A stretch of DNA of 64,000 nucleotides from Sipunculus nudus (Eukaryota; Annelida; Sipuncula; Golfingiida; Sipunculidae). Where the stretch lies: contig CM049319.1 in assembly GCA_026874595.1 (NCBI GenBank), forward strand, positions 41,703,973 through 41,767,972, read 5' to 3'. The notes beneath the pieces were generated by a model. It was not told the origin of the DNA. It saw only the letters and a list, made by a program, of their open reading frames with translations, and made no database searches. Positions 53,730 to 63,960 of the stretch are shown in pieces (within the stretch, counting starts at the first letter, position 1; each line of letters begins with the position of its first letter). Position numbers and translations under genes: made by a program.

Positions 53730-55270
53730 ATGAGTGAACATCATACCAATATTGCAACACACAGTTTGGTGGCAATATATGTTGCCATTCTGAATTACTT
53801 GATTGCTTTAGAAGACCTCGCCTTGGCTGTTTTGGCGGAGGAGAAGCAGGGCGATGGGAAACGGCGCGGGTGGTCGGTGAGGCCTTTGCTGCAAACCAGA
53901 ATACTCTTCGGCCAGTACGAGCAGCTGATGATGGAGTTGGAGATGTTGACCTAGCCAGCTTCAAGAACTTTCTTCGCCTCGCACCGCAACTGTTCTATGA
54001 ACTGTTGGGAAGAATTGGTCCTCGCATTCAACGTCAAGACACCTTCTGGAGGGGGAAATTGGGGGATTACTACTGTAGTTAGGGTTAGGGTAAGGTTTTA
54101 GTTAGAGTTAGGGTTAGGTTTTTAGGTTTTTTGTTCTGGGTAAGGTTACGGTTAGGTTTTAGGCTTTAGGTTAGGTTTTTGGTAAGGTTAGGTTAATTGG
54201 TTTTAGGTTAGGGTTAGGTTTCGGTTTTAGGTTTTTTATGGTTAGGTTTTAGGGTTAGAGTTAGGGTTATGTATCACTTTATCACTGTATTAATTACACC
54301 CACTTTAACTCCCTATTACGTATTAAGTTTTATAGTCATCCATTCAGAATGTCATCGATTCGGAATGTCGTCCATCCTGAAGTCTTCCAGCTGGAATGTA
54401 AACTCTGAAGGAGAGACGTGCCTCAAGGCTTGAAGCTAGCCTGGACCCTCAGGTCCTTGGCTACTGGCTACACATACAAGTCTCGGATGTACAACTTCCG
54501 AGTGGCGCACAACACCTTTGACTGTTCATACCGGAGGTGTGGGAGACACTTATTTCGAAACATGCTGATGAAGTCCTCGCCATACCTACCACTATCCAGG
54601 GTTGGCTGGAGATTGCTGAACTTTTCTCCAGAAGATTGAATTTTCACCACTGCCTTGGAGCTATAGACGGCAAACATATCACAATCATGTGTCCTTCGAG
54701 AGGCGGATCAACTTATTAAATCGATAAGGGCTTCAATTTCATTGTTTTGATGGCCCTTGTTGATGCGCACTCTAAATTCATTTGGGTGGATGTCGGTGCT
54801 AATGGATCATTTTCGGACAGTCAGATATTCGGGAACTGCGAACTCAAGACTACAACAGAGGATGGTACTATTGTTTTCCCTCCAACCACACAACTACCAG
54901 GAGATGACGAGGGTCTATCCTATTTTATTATCGGAGATGATTGTTTCCCCTTGAGATCCTAGCTTATGAAGCCCTACAGTCGACGAAATCTCACAGATGA
55001 AGAGCCGATATTTAATTACAAGCTTTCTAGAGCCTCGAGAGTAGCTGAGAACGCCTTTGGAATATTAGTGCAGCCTGTTTGTTGACTACTCTGAAACTGT
55101 CTCCAAAGAATATATAAAATGCAACTGGTTTAATTGTGTTAGCCTGCTTAATATTATGCGGAGACGCTTTCCTGTTATGCAAAATGCTCTCTTACGCAGC
55201 GAGGACTTGCAAGGGATACCTGGTGCCTGGCGTCGGGGACAAAACTTAAATGTGAACTTTTAACCAGGCT
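53730..55270 (+). pseudogene. PIF/Harbinger (DDE_Tnp_4-like) transposase pseudogene
   Basis: Pieces in order are: RRGWSVRPLLQTRILFGQYE (53,866 on), then after a frameshift near 53,945 SFKNFLRLAPQLFYELLGRIGPRI, an interruption by a telomere-like tract (54,079-54,410), GLKLAWTLRSLATGYTYKS (54,424 on), a further frameshift near 54,535, then [69 protein letters not shown] and [10 protein letters not shown]. The catalytic Asp (AIDGKH), Asp (LVDAHS) and Glu (AENAFG) positions are visible. In-frame stops lie at 54,717 (after GGSTY) and 54,960 (where relatives have Trp). Beyond about 55,080 the frame is full of stops. The gene would cut and paste its own element but is dead here. Confidence 0.92.
54079..54270 (+). 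repeat. Degenerate telomere-like (TTAGGG/TTAGGTTTT) tract
   Basis: Several exact TTAGGGTTAG units are mixed with TTAGGTTTT and GTAAGGTTA variants over about 190 bp. The tract sits inside the transposase reading frame and reads TTAGGG on the plus strand. It resembles an interstitial telomeric sequence. Confidence 0.85.
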
Positions 55271-56255
55271 ATGGCAACAGAAAAACAAATGCAACAAAAT
55301 ATGTGAGGGATTATTTATCAATGTATTACTCGCACTCTGTAGGAGCTGTGCCATGGCAGGCTGCTAGTATTTTCCCAGAACGATAACATTTATTAAAGCT
55401 ACATTTCAGTTCATAACAATAGATACTAAACAATAAAAATTGTTGCTATGTTGAAATATGGTTTTGTAAAATTGTCATGTATGCAAAATTTGGATGAAGT
55501 GTAAAATGTAAATAATTTTGTGATATATAATTATTAAAAGTTTATTGTTCCTTTTCAATAGAAATTATTACTTAATCATATGCCTTGTCCCATAGTCTTT
55601 ATTATTTATTAATATTATATAAACTACAATAAAATATAAAATTTCTGGGTAATGTGGAATAAGGAATTGGGACCGAGTTTATGATTTATTTTGTTACGTT
55701 TCGATATTTTGACTCATCATTTTTTAAACTATTTATTTAAATACAACATTAGATTTATTTTTAAATAACACGTACTGAAAACTTCGAGAAGACGATGTAA
55801 GAACGTGCTGAAAACGTACAACAGACGCCATGAACGTACACATAATGAGATGAGAACCTACTTGGGACTTCCTGGACGTAAAGAGAACGTATGCAAAACG
55901 CCGAGGACGCGCTAAGGACGCAGTAAGAGCGCACAATGAACGTAGTATGGACGTACAATAGTCGCCGAGAACGCAGTCAAGAAATGGTGGCGAGCACCTG
56001 CGTTCTGTGTACGTCCTTCGTACGTCATGTGTACGCCCACTACTTTTTCGTACGTTCAATATGATCTGAAGTAAGTTTCGGCACGTCTGCCGCGTTCGAC
56101 CGCGCTCAAGTTTTACAGGAAAACTTTTCTTAGAGGGTTGGCGATCATGGTGACCTGGCGACGACCTCTGGAGACCATTGTACGTTCAACACCGCGACCA
56201 CCATGGTCGTGCACCTGCACGTTTCCCGAGAACGTGACGATCGTGGTGGTTAGAA
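55270..56255. other. Harbinger 3' part and subterminal region
   Basis: AT-rich sequence with an AATAAA near 55,432 is followed (from 55,740) by a GC-richer stretch with many ACGTACA, GGACGTA and GAACGTA words in the opposite orientation to those at 53,330-53,660. Open frames across it are repeat artefacts. Confidence 0.6.
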
Positions 56256-56274
56256 CGTGTATGTGTGAAAGGGG
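56256..56274 (-). repeat. Harbinger right terminal inverted repeat
   Basis: CGTGTATGTGTGAAAGGGG, the inverted partner of the left end at 53,321. Confidence 0.75.
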
Positions 56275-57006
56275 TTTTACCCAATTAATCCAGAGCGGTT
56301 AAAACTAGATCTGTTGTAGCTTTTACACACTGAGCGGCATTCTGTAAACTTCGTGTGTGCATGTGCTAATAAAATGTAACCTTTCAACTGTGGCACGAAC
56401 ATGTGACGTTAAATGAACCCGTTGCGAACCAGTTTCTGTTTTAGAATCAATGAACGATTAATGAACCCGTGCAGTTCGATCAGAATTCACTGCCAGGAAA
56501 TCTTTTGATTAGCAGAATGAATTTCCCAGAATATTCAAAAATCGTACTTATACGATTTTCTCCTGGCAAATCTCTTAAAAATCAGACTAAGTACGATTAA
56601 ATCGGACTGGTTGGCAGGTCTGTTAACAGTCAGACCTACTTCGTAATGCATGTCATCATCCCATAAAAATAGATCCAGGACCCGGGGCGCGGAGAGCACC
56701 ACCACTGCATGCCGATCATTGCCGATCAGGCTTAAAGCCAGCAGATTTAGCCGAAGAATTCTAAGTGCACGGAGAGCCCCTGGGCGGGAAAGATTAAGTA
56801 ACTTTTAAAAGTAGCCTAAAGCAGGGCAATATGTCATTGCTTCGCGGGAAATTAACTATTAGTTTGACATGAAAGAAATTCCATGATATTTCATGACAAT
56901 TAGCTAAATTCCATGACTTTCCAGGCCTGGAAAATAAATTTTAAAAAATTCCCTGACATTCAAGAAATTCCATGAAAATACGAGCCATGGCCAGAGTCAA
57001 TCTCAA
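56275..57006. other. Unassigned DNA
   Basis: No gene or repeat recognised. Around 56,870-56,975 TTCCATGA-like words recur, as in a degenerate short tandem repeat. Confidence 0.4.
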
Positions 57007-57232
57007 ACAGAAGCGGATTGAGGGGAGTCCAGGGGTCAGGACCCCCCCCCCCCCCCCCCCCGCCCTTTTTCATATGCTTCAACCTTTTTTAAAGGTTTCA
57101 GACAACATTTTGTGGCCCGAACCAGCATCCCCCCCCCCTTTTCTGGGCCTCGGGACCTGTTTTTAGGGTTTTCATTAGTCTTCCTAGCTAGTTTGGTTGG
57201 ACCTCCTTTTCTAAATCTTGGATCCGCCCCTG
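57007..57232. mobile_element. Probable hAT-like MITE
   Basis: The right end complement CAGGGGCGGATCCAAGATTT matches a widespread animal MITE-type end. The left end CAGAAGCGGATTGAGGGG at about 57,007 is a diverged inverted partner. It is about 226 bp with no coding capacity and contains a 20-C run (57,042-57,061). No 8-bp target duplication is visible, so the class is tentative. Confidence 0.5.
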
Positions 57233-57469
57233 TTGAGTCCAATAACAAAGAAAACTCTGTTACATATTATGTTAAGATTGTGCACATGGGTTAACTACCA
57301 ATTGAATATTATATAAAAATAAGACAAAACATACCAAGTTTTAACTATGTATCATGCAGGAGTTAAATATAATTAAACATTCAAATAAAGGGCACTTGAA
57401 AATTAATAAAATTTGCATGATAATATCAAACATACTTTTCCAAGTTTTTTTTATAAGAAAATTTGTGTT
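57233..57469. other. AT-rich unassigned DNA
   Basis: No feature recognised. Confidence 0.4.
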
Positions 57470-57810
57470 AAACTCAGACTAGAGCTCATGTTCCAAATGA
57501 CTCTGACTCGATGATGGTGGACTTGGACTTATGTTCCAAATGACTCCGGCTAGATTCTTCGGTGGACTTGGACTCGTGTTCAAAATGACTGGGACTCGAA
57601 GAAGGTGGACTCGGACTTAAACCGTAAGGACTCAGATTTGGACTTGGGACTCGAGTGACCTGGACTCCGACTTACCCGAGAAATGGGATTATAATCGTAA
57701 CCAGTAATCGTAACCAATTACAATCGAATACATTTTTTTAAAGAAATCGTTATCGTAATCGATTACATTTATTTTAAAAGGAAGATAATTGTAATCGTTA
57801 CCAATTAGTT
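57470..57810. repeat. Degenerate GGACTY words, then TAATCG-type words
   Basis: 57,470-57,680 repeats GGACTTGGACT, GACTCGGACTT and TCCAAATGACTC words. 57,685-57,810 repeats TAATCGTAACC and ATCGATTACA words. Both are old short-period repeats. The first resembles 52,795-52,905 on the other side of the Harbinger. Confidence 0.7.
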
Positions 57811-60432
57811 TCCTAATACTGCAAAGATACACAATATTGAGACCAAATGACTTAACCATATTATTGAGAAGAACCATAGTAAAAAATATGCTATAGTTTA
57901 TGTAAAAAAGGTTTATAGTTTTGGAGATATGGCTAAAACATTATATGTTGCTGTGGTTCCAGTGCAGCGCCCTCTAGCACCCATATCCGGAAAAATAAAA
58001 AATCACTTTCAAGATATTGGTGTATGACATAAGAGGTCCCAGTTTCAAAAGGATTTCTCCAAAACTGTGGCATGAAGAATGCTATATGTGAGACGCAACA
58101 ACCGCCAAGTAGGCAAGTTTGAGGACAACTAATAAATAGACAGACATACTGACAAAGTGACACAAGATTGATACCAGATGACTTACTCAGAATATGGAGA
58201 AATCCTTGATGGAAGAAAATAAGCTATAGTTTCTATAATTGAGGGTTATAGATATGGAGATATGTCCAAAAAAATGAATTATTGGAGAGGGTCGAGTTCA
58301 GCGCCTCCTAGCGGCTATATCTGGAAAATATAGAGTACGTTTTGAGAAAAAAGTGTAAGCATAAGATCTATAGTTTCAAAATGATTCCTGCATACTTATG
58401 AACTCTAGGCTATCTCAAAGTGAAATATCGAAATATCTCGTTTGACGAGATATTGTACCAGATATTGCAAGACTTGTTATATTATCTAATAACACTACTT
58501 GTATGCTACCTGATGCAAAAACTAGACCTCTGTAGCTTTAAAACTGACAAAGTTAGAAAAAAATGACTTTTACCCCAAAATGCTTAACCATGGTTACAGC
58601 AAATTTGAGGCAGCTACACACCAGACGAAAGGCCTTGGATGGACGATTAAAATGAGCTAAAGGCGAAGAAGATACGCCAAAAGTAACATATTTAGGGGAA
58701 AAACTGTTTTGAGAAGTTTTGATGACCTTGACCTTGACCTTTGACCTAAATTGATAAAAAACAATAGGCTCCTGTCATTGTAAATTTTCCATCAGCAGTG
58801 TAAGTTTGAAAGCGATTGCGGCAAAATTGCAACCTGTAGAGAGGGAAAAGACAGACAAACAAAGTAGTTTGCCGGAAATTTAAATGATAGACAGACGGAC
58901 AGAAAGAACAAACGGTGGGTATACTATCAATTGAGTGACTTTCAGAGCAATTGCTGAGAAGTTGTGGCCTGTTGAACGACATATATCACAAATAAGAACA
59001 TGAAAGCAGATATGGCTGACAAAAATCGACAAACGGACAGACATACTGACACACTGACACGTCTGAGCTAACAAGTGACTAGATTATCATATGGAGAAAT
59101 TATTTAGAAACAGAATGAGTTATAGTTCATGCAGATACGGTTCACATGTTTGGAGATATGTAAAAAAATGTTACGTTGTAGTGGTTCTAGTACAGCGCCC
59201 CCTATTAGAAATATCTCGAAAATGAAAAATCACTTTAGAAATATTAGTATATGACAGAAGATGTACCAGAAGGATTCTTTCAAAACTGTGGTCTGTAGAA
59301 TGCTATATGTGAGATGCAAGAACAATCAAGCAGGCGAATTTGAGGACAACTGACAAACAGACAGACATACTGACAAAGTGACACAGGATTTAGACAAGAG
59401 AACCAGGTGATGGGAAAGACTAAGAAGAAGAGAATAAGCTATAGATAATGTAATTCAGAAGTATAGTTTTGGAGATATGGCAAAATCATTATATGGGATG
59501 GAGGGGCGATTGCAGCACCCCCTAGCGGGCATATCCCAAAAATGAAAAATCATTTTGGAGATATTTTTATCAGGCTTACGTTGTACCAGTTTCAAAAGGA
59601 TTCCTACAAAAATGTGGTCTGTAGAATGCGAAATTAAGACATAAGACCCATCGAGCAAGCGAAATTTAGGACAACTGACAAACAGACAGACATACTGACA
59701 AAGTGACATAGGATTGAGACAAGACGAATTAACTAGGTTATGAAGAAGATCCAGAGGAATAAATAAGTTATAGCTTATGTAATTGAGGTGTATACTTTGG
59801 AGATATAGCTAAATCATGATATGTTGAGGAGGTAACCACCTAGCGCCCCCTAGAGGCCGTATTAAAAAAAATGAAAAACTATTTCGAGATATTAGTGTAG
59901 AACTTACAACGTGTCAGTTTCAAAAAAATTCCTACAAAACTGTAGCCTGTAGGGCAAGATGAATGAAATCTCGAAATATCTCGTTTGACGAGATATTGTA
60001 CGAGATATTGCAAGACTTTTAATAAAATCTTGAAGTAATAACTAAATGCTACCTTATGCAAAAACTGGACCTCTCTAGCCTTAAACTGACAAAGTTAGAA
60101 AAATTAATCCATTGATTCGCGAATATGATAACTTTTCTAAAAAAAATAAGTAACCATGGTTACAGCAAATTTGAGTCAGCCACATACCAGAAGACAGGCC
60201 TTGGAATGTCGATTAAAATTAGCTACTGCTGAAGTAGATACGACTACAAGTGACAAAAAAATGAAGAAAAAAACGTTTTGTATACTTTTGATGACCTTGA
60301 CCTCGACCTTTGACCTATATTGACCGTAAACAATAGGCTCCTGTCATAATAAATTTTCCCTCAACTGTGTAGGTTTGAAAGCGATTGCTGAAAAATTGCG
60401 ACCTGAAGAGAGGGAACAGAAAGACAGACAAA

Positions 60433-60462
60433 CTAGACGACCAGAGGTCGAGCGCTTGCCGG
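60433..60462 (-). other. Element terminus in the inverted array
   Basis: The minus strand reads TTCCGGCAAGCG, hairpin CGACC-TCT-GGTCG (60,438-60,450), then CTAG (60,433-60,436). Confidence 0.7.
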
Positions 60463-62001
60463 AAGGTGAAATGATAGACAGACGGACAGACAGAACATAT
60501 TGTCAGTATTCTATCATTTGAATGACCCTCAGATCATTTGCTGAGAAGTGGTTGCCTGTAGAATGACACTTCAGACAAAACAACAAGCAAGCACACATAG
60601 CTGACCACAAAAGACGAACAGACAGACTTTCTTACACATATGTGATAACAGATTGCCACACAAAAGTAGGGAAGGGAAAGAGGAGCAAAATGGGCTACAG
60701 TTTATGTATGTTTCTATTCTGGGTTTCTATTTCTGGAGATATGGCCAAAACATGATATGTTGGGGTGGTTCAATTGCAGCGCACCCTAGCTGCCATATCC
60801 GGAAAATGAAAATTACTTACGGGATATTAGTATAACACATAAGGTGTACAAGTTTCAAAAGGATTCCTGCAAATCCGTGGCCTGTAGAATGTTATATGTT
60901 AGACACAAGAACCAGCAAGCAGACGAATTTGAGGAAAACTGACAAGCAGAAAAACACACTGACAAAGTGATGCAAGATTGACACCAGATATCTTTACCTG
61001 GTTATGGTGAAGACTCAGAGGAAGAAAATATCCCATAGTTTCTGTAATTTAGGTTTATAGTTTTAGAGATATGGCCAAAGAATGATATTTTGGGGTGGGT
61101 CGATTGCAGCGCCCCCTAGTGGTCATATCCAGAAAATAAAAAAATCCGTTTCGAGATAATACTGTAAGACATAAGATGTTATAGTTTCAAAAGGATTCTT
61201 TCAAAACTTTGGCCTGTAGAATGCTATATATGAGACGCAAGAGCAAACAGGCGAATTTGAGGACAACTGACTAAGAGATAGACACACTGACAAAGTGACA
61301 CAAGATTGTGACCAGATGACTACACCAGTTTTAGAGAGGACCCAGAGAAAGAAAATAAGCTATAGTTTATGTAATTGAGGCTTATAATTTTGGAGATATG
61401 GCCAAAACATGATATGTTGAGGAGGTGTGCATCCAGCGTCCCCTAATGGCCGCATTCAAAAAATGAAAACACAATTTCGAGATAAATGTTTAGGACTTAC
61501 GATATGTCAGTTTCAATAATATTCCTGCAAACCTGTGGCTTCCAGGGCATGATCAATGAAATCTCGAAATATCTCGTTTGACGAGATATTGAACGAAATA
61601 TAGTGATACTTTAATATTATCAAATGACACTACTTGTATGCTACCTGATGCAAAAAAAAAACTAGACCTCTCTAGCTTTAAAACTTACAAAGTTAAAAAA
61701 ATAAGACCCCTTATTTTCGAATATCCTTACTTTTCCTTTAAATTCGTAACGGCAATTTTGAAGCAGCTACACACCAGAAAAAAAACGCCTTGAAATGACA
61801 ATTAAAATGAGCTACAGTTGAAGCAGATACCACTAATGGTGACAAAGATATGAAGAAAAAAACTGTTTTGTATACTTTTGATGACCTTGACCTATTCTGC
61901 CCAAAAGTAAAAGGCTTACTGGAATTTTGATTTTTGACCAGCTGTGTTAGTTTGAAAGCAATTCCTGCGAAATTGTGGCCTGTAGAGAGTCCGCAGACAA
62001 A

Positions 62002-62032
62002 CTAGACGACCAGAGGTCGAGCGCTTGCCGGA
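62002..62032 (-). other. Element terminus in the inverted array
   Basis: The minus strand reads TTCCGGCAAGCG, hairpin CGACC-TCT-GGTCG (62,007-62,019), then CTAG (62,002-62,005), 1,569 bp from the previous one. Confidence 0.7.
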
Positions 62033-62559
62033 AGTTGAAATGACAGACAGACGGACAGACGATAATAATTTTCGGTTTTCCATCAGTTGAGTGACTTTCA
62101 GAGTGATTGCTGAGGAATTGTAACTGTAGAATGACATATATCATAGAGAAGTACGAAAAGGAGACAAAGCTGATGACAACCGAAAACGCACAGACATACT
62201 GACACAGTGACACATTTTAGATAGCAGATAATTATATGGAGAATGTATTTAGAAACAAAATGAGTTTTAGTAGTCACAATTTTGGAGGTATGGCAAAAAT
62301 AATGAAATTTTGCAGTGGGTCGAGTGAACCGCCCCCTAGCGGCCATATCCCGAAAATGAAAAAGCACTTTCGAGATATGTGTATAACATAAGCTGTACCA
62401 TGCAGTTTAAAAGGGATTGAGACTAGTCGACTAGACCAGGTTATGTAGAAGATCCACATGATGAAATTGAGTCAAAGTTTATTAAGATAGGACCAATATT
62501 AACGGGTTATTACGAAAACATTATTTCGAGAAACAAAGATACGGGACTGACCGACATGT

Positions 62560-62730
62560 ATATATAGAAATATCAATATACATATACAAACACTCAACAC
62601 GCACAAATATACACACAGACACATCCAGGACTATGACGCAGGCGAATTAGGCGTCCTAACGCCAATATCAGAAACACAGTCCTCAAGTACACATTCTCAT
62701 CACAAACAGATACATAACAACTATATATAT

Positions 62731-62767
<37 letters not shown>

Positions 62768-63960
62768 TATATATTCATGTTTATTGCTCATAAAGAAACT
62801 GCCAACATTATCTTACGAATTATTTTTTTAATCCCCAAAAAGTACACTCAGCCTCTATATATAGACAATATCGATTTACCTGAGATCATATTTGAGACCG
62901 CGGCAACTCATTTCAGGAGCCCCGCCCAAAACAACACAAAATTTTAAGGTGAACCAACTGGCAATAATTGAGCGCCCCCCACCCACGGTAAGATTTGTTG
63001 TAACAAATTAAGAAAGATTTATTTAATATGTATATTCAATTTACCTGCAGAGGCACGCAAAATTCAGTTCATACATTAAAAAAACCCTGTAAAATCAGAA
63101 CTTATCCTACCGCCCAAGTACAGGAAAATTCTCGTGAATAATTCCTTAATACCATGGCAACTACTGTGACCGATAAACGGCAAACCCACCCCCACAAATC
63201 GATCCTATATATATAAATATAATAAATGATTTCAAGCCTGCTCAAGCGATAGTTTGTTTACTGAAGAGCTAATCTGTCAATGCAGACACAACAACATTAA
63301 ATTTGATCTAGTTCCCTTATAAAAGTCCGCGCCTTCCCATCAATGTTTGCGCTATTGCGGCTCCATAAATTTCGGTGAAAGTGGAGAGAAAAAAGGTGTT
63401 TACGTTTTCCGATGGTGTATTCTGAAGTAATTTAGACTGAAATCTTTAGTAAATAAAGATTTTACCAGGGACCTGATGTTTTTAAGCTAGATTACTGCCG
63501 AAGACCCGTCATTACCTTTCTAATTTTGTTGCATGCGCTCGTTAAAATTTGTACTTCTTGTGCGGGTGTTTCAAACGTGTCTGACCATGCCATGGCACCA
63601 GATCACAGGTGCAACCAATGAAGCGTGACGGTGCATACACTGCCAGCCTTGGAGCAAGTCCAGGTGCCCTTTATCGAAGGTACTTGGTAAAACACGGACC
63701 CGGACTTTTAGTATTTTTAAAGTAATTATTACAGTAATAATCGCCGGACCCGACACAACATCAATATATATATATATTGTATGGACTTTTGTTTCTCAAC
63801 AATATTACGTGTGTTAGTAGGTTCACTCATGCCATAATGATTATCGGGCGATTCCTACTGTGGATTCCGAGTCCGGAGTTAGAGTTCGAATTTTACCAAG
63901 TACCAGTATACGTAACATAACGACAAGGCATGAGTGAGAATAATATTTTTGGGATTGTTT
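62560..63960 (-). other. Inverted, diverged relic of the 24.1-25.5 kb segment
   Basis: Read on the minus strand this follows 24,150-25,560: GGTAAAATTC and CCGGACT phrases, TTGTTGTGTCTGCATTGACAG, GGAGAGAAAAAAGG, a GC box (62,918), a TATA-like stretch, and a TA run (62,721-62,763). It is much more diverged than A is from B. No Helentron coding sequence lies in the window part. Confidence 0.75.
62721..62763. repeat. (TA)n microsatellite in the inverted relic
   Basis: TA run interrupted by one G, in the same relative place as those at 25,470 and about 45,930. Confidence 0.95.

Larger units (their letters stand above)
53321..56274 (+). mobile_element. PIF/Harbinger DNA transposon, decayed (~2.95 kb)
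   Basis: Terminal inverted repeats CCCCTTTCACACAT at 53,321 and its complement ATGTGTGAAAGGGG at 56,261-56,274 enclose a Harbinger-type transposase remnant. Both subterminal regions are dense in TACGTCC/TACGTTC words. A 3-bp target duplication typical of the family is not clear (flanks TTG and TTT). No second Myb-like ORF is recognisable. Confidence 0.82.
57890..62560 (-). repeat. Inverted, older array of the 1.6-kb module
   Basis: All module landmarks appear on the minus strand. GCGCCCCCTAG-type boxes lie near 57,965, 58,300, 59,196, 59,515, 59,843, 60,778, 61,109, 61,437 and 62,328. TCTCGTTTGACGAGA dyads are at 58,436, 59,979 and 61,572. Hairpin/CTAG termini are at 60,433-60,450 and 62,002-62,019, with a remnant near 58,861. 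The higher-order period is about 1.55-1.59 kb. Divergence between units is clearly greater than in the left arrays. Confidence 0.85.

Noticed and set aside
55733-56059. 108-codon minus-strand frame
   Set aside because: Reads through the right subterminal repeats of the Harbinger; repeat-driven composition.
57036-57248. Minus-strand frame with GADPRFRKGG
   Set aside because: Translation of a MITE; such peptides appear wherever this repeat lies in coding predictions.
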